From assembly GCF_008704425.1 (NCBI RefSeq), contig NZ_CP023696.1:2776501-2840500 (forward strand): DNA of 64,000 nucleotides, written 5' to 3'. The translations under genes and the position numbers were made by a program. Shown piece after piece: positions 18,038 to 25,485 of the stretch (position 1 is its first letter; each line of letters begins with the position of its first letter). The notes under the pieces were generated by a model, which was not told where the DNA came from, ran no database searches, and was given only the letters and a program-made list of their open reading frames with translations. The stretch is from Streptomyces fradiae ATCC 10745 = DSM 40063. Lineage in GTDB: Bacteria; Actinomycetota; Actinomycetes; Streptomycetales; Streptomycetaceae.

Positions 18038-18804
18038 GACTTCTTGCCAGCTTGTACGTCCCGTACGGCGCGCGTGATGCGCCGTGCGGCCTCGGCAGGA
18101 TTCTCGTGTTCCCAGACCCGGATCACCGTCCACCCATCGGTGCGCAGCAACTCGTTGGTCTCAGCATCGCGAGCACGGTTGCCTTCAAGCTTGGTTCTCC
18201 ATGAATCAGCGTTCTTCTTGGAGGCGCGCATGTGCTCAGGACAGCCGTGCCAGAAACACCCATCCACGAACACGGCGATTTGTTCTCTCGGGAAGACGAT
18301 ATCGGCCCGGCGGCGCACCCCTTCCAATGGTTGGGTATCCACGCGATAGCGCAGGCCAGCTCGGTGCAACAACGAGCGCAACGCCAGCTCCGGCTTGGTG
18401 TCCCGACCACGGTTGGCCCGCATGACCGCGCGGACCTCCCGAGAGGATGCCTTGGAGCCGGGCGGTAGCGGCTCCTCGGTCAACATCCCAGCGGCTCGGG
18501 CCTGCTGCCAAGCTTGAGCGAGGTTGGCGGCGCGCGTCTTGTGGTCAACCTCTCCGATGTACCGCTCCTGAGTCTTACCGTCTTGGGACCAGCGAAGGTA
18601 GGCACGTATGCGGCGGTTGCCTTTGGGCAGCCGCAACGAAACGGACGCGCGCGCGTACCGGTCCTCGCCGATGGCGACAGTGCGGCGGTGGCGACCGCCA
18701 GCGGCGCGGTCCTGTTCGGCGGTCGGCTTGACGCCCTTGCGTCGTTGGTACGCGCGCTCGGGCGGTCGCGTTTCCTTCCAGGTGCGCGTGTCCACAATCA
18801 CCAC
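18034..18804 (-). CDS. vsr: Very short patch repair (Vsr) endonuclease with N-terminal extension
   Basis: 256 aa from the GTG at 18804, just after the methyltransferase stop at 18810. Vsr nicks beside T:G mismatches left when 5-methylcytosine deaminates, protecting genomes that carry a C5-methyltransferase. The Vsr fold occupies about 120-256: VRAVMRANRGRDTKPELALRSLLHRAGLRYRV, then RRADIVFPREQIAVFVDGCFWHGCPEH, which carries the catalytic Asp and His and zinc-binding Cys/His, then RDAETNELLRTDGWTVIRVWEHE. The first ~115 residues (WKETRPPERAYQRRKGVKPT..., RIRAYLRWSQDGKTQERYIGEV) are absent from the classic 136-156-aa Vsr and have unknown function. It lies between the methyltransferase and the PP2C fragment, the latter overlapping by GTGA. 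Confidence 0.88.
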   Translation of the reverse strand: MVIVDTRTWKETRPPERAYQRRKGVKPTAEQDRAAGGRHRRTVAIGEDRYARASVSLRLPKGNRRIRAYLRWSQDGKTQERYIGEVDHKTRAANLAQAWQQARAAGMLTEEPLPPGSKASSREVRAVMRANRGRDTKPELALRSLLHRAGLRYRVDTQPLEGVRRRADIVFPREQIAVFVDGCFWHGCPEHMRASKKNADSWRTKLEGNRARDAETNELLRTDGWTVIRVWEHENPAEAARRITRAVRDVQAGKKS

Positions 18805-18809
18805 GCCGC

Positions 18810-20168
18810 TTAGTGGCCGACGGACGCGAGAGCAGCGGCGACCTTCTTGGCGAAGAACTCGGCGAGTACGACCGGCACGGCGTTTCCAAGCTGGCGCATC
18901 TTCTCGCCGCGCGGGCCGGCCCCGTGCCACTCGTCGGGGAACGTCATGACGCGCGCTGTCTCGCGGACTGTCATGTAACGGTGCAGCCGACGCCATCCCC
19001 CCGGCGCGCTAGCGTCATGCTCCCGGTCGTCCAGGAGCACGACGGATTCACCGCCGGGGACTCCATGCACACCTGCCTTAACGGTCTTGGCGGGGCGATC
19101 GAGCTCGTTCGGGGTGTGACCCTTGTAAATTCGGGCGTTGGGCCAGCCGATATGGTCGGTGATTTCGCCGCCCTGCGGGGTCTTCCTGTCAAGCTTCCCC
19201 AAATCGATAGCGGGCAGGGCGGGAAGACGCTCGTCAAGCCCGTAGCCCTGGATGGCATCACGCAAGGTCCGCCACGGCCTGACCTTCCGCTCCTCGTTCT
19301 CGCTCTCAGGGCCGAGGTCTTTCGGAAGCCGGTCTCGAACCTCGTCACGCACATAGTCCTCCACCTTGTGCCTTCCCCAGTAGGAGCCGTCCACATCGCG
19401 CATCGTCCGGTACAGGGCTTCCTGATCGAAGGGAGTCCGGGTGACGTCCTTGACGAAGGCATCGACGTCCACAGCGAGGTCTTCACGGAAGGCAACAATG
19501 ATCACGCGGTGACGGATTTGCGGCACGCCGTAATCAGCCGCGTTGACCGGAATGTGCCGTACGACGTACCGCTGGTCGGCGGTCCCGCCCCCGCCCCCCT
19601 CGATCAGTTTCGTCAGCTGCCGGTCGTGCTCTTGCCAGCGCACCTCGTCATCGCGCTCGACGAACGGAAGCGTGAGTTCGTGCTTGATGTACTCGAAGTA
19701 GTCCCGGAACGAGGGACGCAGCAGACCGCGGACATTCTCGCAGATGACGGCCTTCGGCTGGGTCTCGCGGATGGCCTTGAAGACGGCCGGGAACATGTTG
19801 CGCTTATCCTCGTCGCCCTTGGCGACACCACCCGCGCTGAAGGGCTGGCATGGGGGGCCGCCGGCGAGGAGATCAACCTTGCCGTGGAAGGCGCTCAGAT
19901 CGAGATCCTGCACGTCACCAGGGAACAGAGGCGCTGGCTCACCGGGTGCCGGCGGCTGGGGCTTGACCTCCAGGGTCCGCTGGATACCGTCCGAGCCAAG
20001 GGTCAGCTTGGCGCTCGCTTCGAGCGTCTCACAGGCCCGGTTGTTGAACTCGTTGAACAGCAGTGGCCGGAACCCCGCGTGGTGGACTCCCATCGCAAGA
20101 CCCCCGCCTCCCGCGAACAGCTCAACGCTGGTGCGGTCTGCATGTTCGTATCCGTGCTGTTCAGACAT
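18810..20168 (-). CDS. DNA (cytosine-5-)-methyltransferase of a Type II RM system
   Basis: 452 aa. It transfers methyl from S-adenosylmethionine to C5 of cytosine. Motif I is VELFAGGGGLAMG (15-27); motif IV GGPPCQPFSAGG has catalytic Cys107; motif VI is ENVRG; motif VIII is QIRHRV; motif X is RQLGNAVPVVLAEFF near the C-terminus. The variable target-recognition region spans about 250-390. The start MSEQHGYEH is supported by a short promoter gap divergent from the nuclease gene. The Eco29kI-like partner suggests CCGCGG as target; a CCGCGG hexamer lies at 20181-20186, 13 bp upstream of this start, which might allow methylation-sensitive autoregulation. Confidence 0.93.
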   Translation of the reverse strand: MSEQHGYEHADRTSVELFAGGGGLAMGVHHAGFRPLLFNEFNNRACETLEASAKLTLGSDGIQRTLEVKPQPPAPGEPAPLFPGDVQDLDLSAFHGKVDLLAGGPPCQPFSAGGVAKGDEDKRNMFPAVFKAIRETQPKAVICENVRGLLRPSFRDYFEYIKHELTLPFVERDDEVRWQEHDRQLTKLIEGGGGGTADQRYVVRHIPVNAADYGVPQIRHRVIIVAFREDLAVDVDAFVKDVTRTPFDQEALYRTMRDVDGSYWGRHKVEDYVRDEVRDRLPKDLGPESENEERKVRPWRTLRDAIQGYGLDERLPALPAIDLGKLDRKTPQGGEITDHIGWPNARIYKGHTPNELDRPAKTVKAGVHGVPGGESVVLLDDREHDASAPGGWRRLHRYMTVRETARVMTFPDEWHGAGPRGEKMRQLGNAVPVVLAEFFAKKVAAALASVGH

Positions 20169-20303
20169 GCTGAAATCGTACCGCGGAGTTAGCGATCACA
20201 TGCGTGGGGTCACGCAGAGCTGGCTCACCAGGGAAAAGGCGCTCGTTACAGTTACCACCACAACCGCGTACGCGGCATCGTCCAAGGAGGGGGACTGCTC
20301 TAC

Positions 20304-21002
20304 ATGTCGGAGGCACAGCCGGTGAACGGCGCCCGCAAACCGCGCAATTGGAGGGAAATCGCACTTCGTCCCGATCCATACGACCCTCTGAGGCTGGACA
20401 ACCTCGGGCGCAGCATCGAGATGCGGATGCTGGAGATGGAGCCGGAACCCCTTACAGACGTCCCGCTGATGATAGGGGCCGGGATCTACGCCATCTACTA
20501 CGTGGGCGATCACGAGCTGTACTGGCCCATCGCAGAGCCCTACTGCCAGACGCCGATCTATGTCGGGAAGGCGACCCCAGAGGGCGGACGTAAGGGGGGA
20601 GGAGCCGGAAATCCCGACGATGAGGATGCCCTGTGGGATCGGCTCCGCGAACACCGCCGCTCTATCGAGCAAGCTTATGATCTCGACGTAGCCGACTTCC
20701 GGGTCCGCTACCTGGTCGCCGTTGACTTCTTCGTCTCACTTGCCGAGCAGGTGATGCTCCGACAGTTCCGGCCCGTATGGAACGCTATCGTGGATGGCTT
20801 CGGCAATCATGCGCCGGGTAGCGGTCGAACCAACCAGGCGCGGCCTCCATGGGACGACCTCCACCCAGGCCGCGCATGGTCCGCGCCAGACAAAATGTCG
20901 AAGCCCAGCCAGTATACAGCCCTGGAATCCAAGATCCGCATCATCAATCACTGGAAACAGTTGGGTCTCCTTCCCGAAGACGCTTCTCTTCCCACGGAGT
21001 AA
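20304..21002 (+). CDS. Eco29kI-family GIY-YIG restriction endonuclease
   Basis: 232 aa. The GIY-YIG nuclease core is seen as GAGIYAIYYVG (about 58-68) and PIYVGKATPEGG (about 92-103), then RLREHRRSI with the catalytic Arg and His, FFVSLAEQVML with the metal-binding Glu, and PVWNAIVDGFGNHAPG with the conserved Asn. Eco29kI (214 aa) cuts CCGC^GG as a dimer; similarity in length and motif spacing predicts the same or a related site. The ATG at 20304 follows a strong AGGAGGGGG. It is divergent from the methyltransferase (about 135 bp apart). Confidence 0.85.
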   Translation: MSEAQPVNGARKPRNWREIALRPDPYDPLRLDNLGRSIEMRMLEMEPEPLTDVPLMIGAGIYAIYYVGDHELYWPIAEPYCQTPIYVGKATPEGGRKGGGAGNPDDEDALWDRLREHRRSIEQAYDLDVADFRVRYLVAVDFFVSLAEQVMLRQFRPVWNAIVDGFGNHAPGSGRTNQARPPWDDLHPGRAWSAPDKMSKPSQYTALESKIRIINHWKQLGLLPEDASLPTE

Positions 21003-21030
21003 TCGCGGCCAATCCGGATACAACCACGGG

Positions 21031-21148
21031 TCAGGGACTCCTGACATCCACGGCTGACATCAACAGCGTCGGACGGAGGTGTACACCAGCGTCCCTGTCC
21101 CACTCTCTCCCCAGTCGCTGGCCGGAGCCGGAGCGGGCCTGAATCGAA
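21031..21148. repeat. Pre-att repeat block, copy A
   Basis: Block with CTGACATCCACGGCTGACAT (from 21041), then TCAACAGCGTCGGACGG and ACACCAGCG.CCCTGTCC, ending GAATCGAA just before att copy 2. Diverged copies occur at 22935-23047 and 23836-23957. It probably represents the element-side (attP) arm next to each att core. Confidence 0.65.
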
Positions 21149-21237
21149 CTCCTAAAGCGGGTGTCGCAGGTTCGAATCCTGCCGGGGGCACAGCCAGAAG
21201 GGCCAGCTCAGGAGGGTTTCCTCCCAGGCTGGCCCTT
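21149..21237. repeat. att copy 2 (attR)
   Basis: 89 bp nearly identical to 17270-17359, including the tRNA 3' half and the terminator hairpin, but with no upstream tRNA 5' half. It is therefore an integration scar, not a second tRNA gene. Confidence 0.92.
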
Positions 21238-21299
21238 GGTCGTTCCCGGCGCAGTGCCACACGTAGGCCACTACATCCGCTCGGCGCGTTCCGCGGCCC

Positions 21300-21629
21300 T
21301 GATCCCCCTGGTGAAGACATACCGCCGATCCGCTCCCGCCGAGGACCCCGGCGACGCAGACCTGGCAAGCTGCACGCCGACAAGGGCTTCGACTAATCCC
21401 ACCGGCGGCGGTGGTTACGTGAGCGGGGCATCACCCACCTCATCTTGCCCGTAAGGGCGCCGAGTCCTCGCAGCGGCTGGGCCGACACCGCTGGCCCATC
21501 GAACGCAGCATGTCCTGGCTCGCCGGATGCCGCAGACTGCACCGACGCTACGAGCGCAAAGCCGAGTACTTCCTGGCATTCACGGCCATCGCCTGCACAT
21601 TCATATGCCTCCGCCATCGTGCCTGTTGA
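21300..21629 (+). pseudogene. IS5-type transposase remnant
   Basis: Only the C-terminal part of a transposase remains. One frame reads PPIRSRRGPRRRRPGKLHADKGFD then a stop (TAA near 21394) then RRWLRERGITHLILP; after a frameshift near 21452 a second frame reads KGAESSQRLGRHRWPIERSMSWLAGCRRLHRRYERKAEYFLAFTAIAC, ending at 21629. This is the DDE-domain C-terminus common in Streptomyces IS5-family elements (final catalytic Glu in PIERSMSW). It is dead: a stop plus a frameshift, no 5' half, no visible inverted repeats. It overlaps the 3' end of the ankyrin gene. Confidence 0.8.
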
Positions 21630-21996
21630 TGTGTCGCCGCAACAGCTCCATCGCCAGCGTGTGGTCGTAGTGCTCGGCCATGCGCATGGGCGTGTGACCA
21701 CCGGGATCCGCGAGCTGCGGGTCCGCGCCGAAGGCCAGCAGGATGGCCGTGGTGTGCACGGCCAGCGGGCGCCCGCTCTGCAAGGTACTGTCTCCCTCAA
21801 CGTCGATGGCGTGCGTCAAGAGCGTCGAGTTGCCCTGCACCTCATTGGGATCAGCACCGGCGGCGAGCAGACGCGCCAATGTCTCGGCGTCCTCGTGCTC
21901 CACCGCAGAATGAGCCGGCGTCCAGTAGTCGTTCACGAGGCCATTCAACCCGCCCCACCCGTGCCCGCCAACGAGCTTTCTCGCTGCCCGCACCAC
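21601..21996 (-). CDS. Ankyrin-repeat protein
   Basis: 131 aa from the GTG at 21996. Ankyrin units are seen in YWTPAHSAVEHEDAETLARLLAAGADPNEVQ, STLLTHAIDVEGDSTLQSG...HTTAILLAFGADPQLADPGG and HTPMRMAEHYDHTLAMELLRRH. Such proteins mediate protein-protein contacts; no enzymatic domain is present. The start is uncertain because the open frame runs further upstream without family similarity. Its last 30 bases overlap the transposase remnant on the other strand, so the insertion may have replaced the original 3' end. Confidence 0.65.
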   Translation of the reverse strand: MVRAARKLVGGHGWGGLNGLVNDYWTPAHSAVEHEDAETLARLLAAGADPNEVQGNSTLLTHAIDVEGDSTLQSGRPLAVHTTAILLAFGADPQLADPGGHTPMRMAEHYDHTLAMELLRRHINRHDGGGI

Positions 21997-22129
21997 CCAT
22001 CGAGATGACGTCCAAAGTGGTGACCGCTTGCCCGGCCGTCGTACACCCGTGCGGCCGCCAGCATGCCGCCGTCTGCGGTGAGGTGAAACTGAGGGCGCTG
22101 GTCCGCAGGCTGCCGCTACCCTCTCACCC

Positions 22130-22534
22130 GTGAGAGAGGACAGCCGACGTCTGGCGAACTTCCGAGTCCACCTCGTCCCGGCAGTCCTGGCCCTGGCCAA
22201 CCCTCCATGGCAGCGGGACGTATGGCTGGACCCGTCAGCGTTCGAGAGCCTGGACCGCGTCTTCCACACCCTCTTCGACGACTTCTGCGACGCCCACAGC
22301 CCCGAGAGCTACCTGGGCACCAGCCTGAGAACCCAGGAAGAGGTCGTCCTCATGCGGCAACTCGGCACCGCACTCAACGCGGCGACGGCCGACGCGCCCA
22401 ACGACACCGACGAAGAGCACCTTGCCTCGCGAGCGTGGCCCGAGGTCGTGGCGATCGCCGGACGTCTCGCACAGGTCATGGTCGCGAATGACCTGACGGA
22501 GCTCGTCGCGCTGCACGAGTCCGAGCCGACATGA
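22130..22534 (+). CDS. SCO4402-like hypothetical protein
   Basis: 134 aa from the GTG at 22130 (MREDSRRLANFRVHL). It resembles the small actinobacterial SCO4402 family: ALANPPWQRDVWLDP....FESLDRVFHTLFDDF, the EVVLMRQLGTALNAA helix and the closing AWPEVVAIAGRLAQVMVAND helix. All-helical, no membrane segment; function unknown, though family members are often found near immunity-like genes. Confidence 0.65.
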   Translation: MREDSRRLANFRVHLVPAVLALANPPWQRDVWLDPSAFESLDRVFHTLFDDFCDAHSPESYLGTSLRTQEEVVLMRQLGTALNAATADAPNDTDEEHLASRAWPEVVAIAGRLAQVMVANDLTELVALHESEPT

Positions 22535-23404
22535 CGTGCTGCCCCGCACGTGAGGCCGCACCGCAAGCACACGAGATCGAGTGGGGAACAACGGGGACTC
22601 ATGGCGAGGAGGAACCCAGTCTGAAGAGCGGCAGGGGCACCGTTCGCCCAGTGCAGTGCCCTGACAGGTTCCAACGCTCCGCGGCTTCCCAGGCTCATGA
22701 CGTCACCGCCTCGAGCCAAGGCAGGTTGCGTCCCATGACAGCAGCTCCGCCCACAGGTCCCGAGTGCGCTCAGACTATGAGGGCCGGCGGCCTTGTCCTC
22801 AGCGGCCGGGAAGATGATGGCGCACGCGCCTGCCGCATGCTGTGGCGGTGCCCCGCTCGGCACGTCTGGTGGAAGTGGGCGGCCCGTCCGGATGACCCGC
22901 TGGAGCCCTGTCCGCACCCCCAGCTCTTCCGAACCTGACATCCACGGCTGACGTCAACGAGGGCGCACAGCCGCATCCGCCAGCGACCCGGGGCGGTGGC
23001 CGGACGTCCCGGCGTGGGTGTGGCAGAGCACCTTTGATCGAACTCCTCACGCGGTGCTCGCGTCACCCGTGAACTAGTCGATTGCCCTCTAGCTCTGGCT
23101 GTAGCGGCCGTGATCACTGCCGTTACAGCTTGATCCCTGTGGCATGGGGGCCAGACCTAGGGCGGCCGAGGACGGAAGAGGAGGCCGCCGAGCTGTTCCA
23201 TGCAGTCGCGTGCCTACGTCAGCCCGTGGCTGTTCATCTATGCGGCCGGGGCACAACCCCGGATCAGGTCGAATCCGACACCACTTCTCAGGAGACGCAA
23301 CCGGACGCCGTGACCGCTCCGGCCGTTCGGGGGATACGCGGGCGACCTCGGAGACGTATCCCGCCCTGCGCGGGCATCTCTTGCTGGGACGAAAGGGAGA
23401 CGTG
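22535..23404. other. Degenerate accessory DNA
   Basis: No supported gene over 870 bp. It contains pre-att repeat copy B at 22935-23047 (CTGACATCCACGGCTGACGT... to GATCGAACTCCT), after which the tRNA-like part is too diverged to call. Open frames here (22531-22938, 23082-23405) lack codon bias and family similarity. Confidence 0.5.
22935..23047. repeat. Pre-att repeat block, copy B (degenerate)
   Basis: Shares CTGACATCCACGGCTGAC, the GCCAGCGACCC segment and the GATCGAACTCCT end with copies A and C, but the following att core is eroded. Confidence 0.5.
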
Positions 23405-23731
23405 ATGCCGCTCTATCTATCGAGGTTCAGCTACACGCCGGAGACCTGGGCGAGACTCATCGGCCACCCCGAGGACCGCGCGAAGACCGCTCAGGCGTAC
23501 ATCGAGTCCGTCGGCGGCAAGCTCCACGGCTTCTGGTACGCGTTCGGCACCCGCGACGGCTACAACCTGTGGGAGGCCCCCGACAACGTCTCCATGGCCG
23601 CCGTTGCCCTGGCGATCAGCGGAGGCGGCGCACTCAGCTCGTTCGAGACGACCGTTCTCCTGACCATCGACGAAACCATGGATGCCCTGCGCAAAGCCGG
23701 GCAAGTCCAGTACCGGGCTCCCGGCGCGTAG
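23405..23731 (+). CDS. GYD domain-containing protein
   Basis: 108 aa from the ATG at 23405, preceded by AAGGGAGACGTG. The sequence MPLYLSRFSYTPETWARLIGHPEDRAKTAQAYIESVGGKLHGFWYAFGTRDGYNLWEAPDN matches the small ferredoxin-like GYD family; the namesake motif is GTRDGYN (about 50-56). The biochemical role is unknown. It lies inside the island between att-like copies. Confidence 0.82.
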   Translation: MPLYLSRFSYTPETWARLIGHPEDRAKTAQAYIESVGGKLHGFWYAFGTRDGYNLWEAPDNVSMAAVALAISGGGALSSFETTVLLTIDETMDALRKAGQVQYRAPGA

Positions 23732-23835
23732 CGGTCCAGACGGCTGGCGGCTGCTGGGTTCAGGCATCGAGAAGACGACAGCGATGTACAGCAACCGTCC
23801 GTGTCCAGTAGTGGTCGACCTCCGTAGAGCTACAG

Positions 23836-24043
23836 ATCAGGGGGCTCTGACCTCTACAGCTGACATCAACGACACCGGACGGGGGCGGACACCAGCGACC
23901 CTGTCCGCCCGTCGTATCAGTCGCCGACAGCGTCCGAAGCGAGCATGGATCGAACTCCTGCAGCGGGTGCCGCAGGCTCGAATCCTGCCGGGGCGCACGA
24001 TACAGGGCCGGTTGGTGGGGCTTGAAAGCTCGAGCCGGCCCTG
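23836..24043. repeat. Pre-att repeat copy C with att-like copy 3 and hairpin
   Basis: Copy C of the pre-att block (CTGACATCAACGACACCGGAC, ACACCAGCGACCCTGTCC) runs into GATCGAACTCCTGCAGCGGG... (23948-23998), a diverged copy of the tRNA-Arg 3' half ending CCTGCCGGGGCGCA. A hairpin, CAGGGCCGG at 24003-24011 with its complement at 24035-24043, sits where the tRNA terminator lies in copies 1 and 2. Confidence 0.7.
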
Positions 24044-24115
24044 CTGCGTGACCACTTCGGTGCCTACGGCGTACCAAGAAGTCCGGTCTGCGCCCACCAC
24101 ACCAGTGCCTTGCCG

Positions 24116-24585
24116 TCAGCCTTCGTGGGGCACCCTTGGGCGGGTGACCGGTACGACGGTGAGGAGGTCGTCCAACCCTGTGAAGTCGTCAGGGTTGATG
24201 GTGAAGAGGGGAAGGTCCTCGGCCACGGCGATGGCAGTGATCATCAGGTCGGCCACCCGGCGGCGTGGCTTGCGGCCGGCGCCGATCACTGCGGCACAGA
24301 TGCGGCCGTAGATGCGCGCCGCTTCGGCATCGAAGGGGATCGGGTCGAACTCGTTCTCGGCGCGTTGCAGGACGTCGAGTCTGCGGGCGCGTTCGGCGTG
24401 TCCGCTGTAGCTGCTCTGTTCGTCGCTGCCGCGACGGACTTGTGCGGACCGGCGGACAACTCGGCCAGGGTGATTGCGGTGATCGCCATTTCGTCCGGTA
24501 GTTCCTCAGGGGCCACCCAGCGACGCAGAATCATGATGCTGGTGTCGAGGATGCCCTGCTGGTACGTCGAGCGGCCAGCGGTCAT
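24116..24585 (-). pseudogene. VapC-type PIN-domain toxin, frameshifted
   Basis: It starts at MTAGRSTYQQGILDTSIMIL (ATG at 24585, overlapping the antitoxin frame). PIN landmarks are ILDTS (first Asp), ITAITLAELSAGPH (Glu), then a frame change at about 24415-24435 (net -1), after which the other frame gives HAERARRLDVLQRAE, FDPIPFDAEAARIYGRI, PRRRVADLMITAIAVAEDLPLFTINPDDF (third Asp and the NPDDF site) and a stop at 24116. The unshifted frame runs to 24286 as nonsense. All acidic residues would be present if repaired, so this is a recent lesion or a base-call error. As read, the toxin is inactive. Confidence 0.75.
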
Positions 24586-24844
24586 AGGGGTCGTCCGGGT
24601 GGGTGTCGGCCGTGGCCTCCTGATCGGCCCGGAACCTGTCGAGGTCGATGCCGGGCGCGGTCCTGGACATCGCGGCGAATTCCTGGCGGGAGACGAACCG
24701 ACGGCGCCGACGCAGCGGGACGAGCCGGCCGATCGGATGTCCGTCACGGGTGACGGTGACCGACTGACCGCTCTGTATGGCATCCGTGATCTCTCGGGAC
24801 CGGCTGCGTAGGTCCCGTTGAGTGATCTCGGGCTGAACGCCCAT
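24506..24844 (-). CDS. Phd/YefM-type antitoxin
   Basis: 112 aa from the ATG at 24844 (MGVQPEITQRDLRSR). The N-terminal DNA-binding Phd/YefM domain is EITQRDLRSRSREITDAIQSGQSVTVTRDGHPIGRLVPLRRRR; the C-terminal tail FVSRQEFAAMSRTAPGIDLDRFRADQEAT..DDPYDR would wrap the toxin. The usual stop right after DPYDR is missing, and the frame reads 28 residues into the toxin gene (WPLDVPAGHP...), so the end is atypical. It neutralises the PIN toxin and represses the operon through the inverted repeat upstream. Confidence 0.8.
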   Translation of the reverse strand: MGVQPEITQRDLRSRSREITDAIQSGQSVTVTRDGHPIGRLVPLRRRRRFVSRQEFAAMSRTAPGIDLDRFRADQEATADTHPDDPYDRWPLDVPAGHPRHQHHDSASLGGP

Positions 24845-24853
24845 ACCGACCAA

Positions 24854-24872
24854 GGTAGCGCCCAGTGCTACC
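24854..24872 (-). promoter_or_regulatory. Inverted-repeat operator of the toxin-antitoxin operon
   Basis: GGTAGC (24854-24859) and GCTACC (24867-24872) flank a 7-bp spacer, 10 bp upstream of the antitoxin start: the normal position for Phd/toxin autoregulation. Confidence 0.6.
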
Positions 24873-24884
24873 ACGTGACACATG

Positions 24885-25485
24885 GTGGCCGAGGGCTTGC
24901 ATCGACGAGCCTTCGGCCGTAGCGGACTGCGGCTGCGACCAGCTGCGCCGTTGACTGCGCAAGCGCGCGCTCATCAGGCGCAGCGCCGTCCGCGAGGGCG
25001 CGTCGAGTCCCCCCTCGCGGCCGCGCCCACTTCGCTCGACGATCGAGCGCACGATCTCCTGGCTCGACGCGAACGCGATGCCGAGTGCTCCCTGTCGGCC
25101 ACCTCCGTCGCCTGCGGCTCATCCGCATCCGCGGACTCACCACGTGAGACGACGCCCGGCAGCGGGACGGGTGTCGCTGGTTCGACTTCTGCCGTGGGCA
25201 CCGGACACGGTGGCTCTGAGCTGGGGTTTCTCTCCTGGGGAGAGGCCTGCCTCGGCCTCGCGTCTCGTCCGGGGGCCGTTTGCGTGGACGATGCCGTGCA
25301 CACCGTCTCATCGGGCGTGCTCTGCGCTCCACCGCCCTGCGGCCGCGTCCGTTGCCAAGCGCTGTCCACGGTCCTGGAGCGGCGTGCAGCCGCCGTGTAT
25401 CGGACTCGATCGCCTGCGGCATCTCGCCACCTCGTAGCAGCCGGCACACGTGACCGGCGGGCGCTGGGCTTGCGGAACCGCGGGA
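24885..25485. other. Island edge without recognised genes
   Basis: About 600 bp with open frames on both strands that match nothing I recognise. It contains att-like copy 4 (separate entry) and so probably marks the outer end of the tRNA-Arg island; base composition returns to chromosomal type after it. Confidence 0.45.
25168..25201. repeat. att-like copy 4 (degenerate tRNA-Arg 3' end)
   Basis: 34-nt segment starting CGGGTGTCGCTGGTTCGACT that matches the tRNA-Arg T-arm and acceptor end at 30 of 34 positions and ends GTGGGCAC. A loosely similar G/T-rich hairpin region follows. Probably the oldest island boundary. Confidence 0.6.

Larger units (their letters stand above)
17270..21237. mobile_element. 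tRNA-Arg-integrated restriction-modification island without an integrase
   Basis: About 4.0 kb bounded by the 90/89-bp direct repeat. Inside, on the minus strand, are a C5-methyltransferase, an extended Vsr and a truncated PP2C gene; on the plus strand is a GIY-YIG restriction endonuclease. Composition is visibly less GC-rich than the flanks. No integrase, excisionase or replication gene is present, so it was either mobilised in trans or has lost its integration module. The near identity of the two att copies suggests fairly recent insertion or maintained recombination. Confidence 0.82.

Noticed and set aside
18805..18996. Longer Vsr start upstream of 18804
   Set aside because: It would overlap the methyltransferase coding region on the same strand and reads basic nonsense (RRVARGRPARRED).
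21141..21200. Second tRNA-Arg gene
   Set aside because: Only the 3' half is present; no acceptor 5' strand or D arm, so it is an att scar.
23082..23405. Possible small gene before the GYD gene
   Set aside because: No ribosome binding site, no family similarity and weak codon bias.
17360..25160. Integrase or excisionase within the tRNA-Arg island
   Set aside because: I looked for tyrosine-recombinase (R..HxxR..Y) and serine-recombinase patterns in the frames and saw none.
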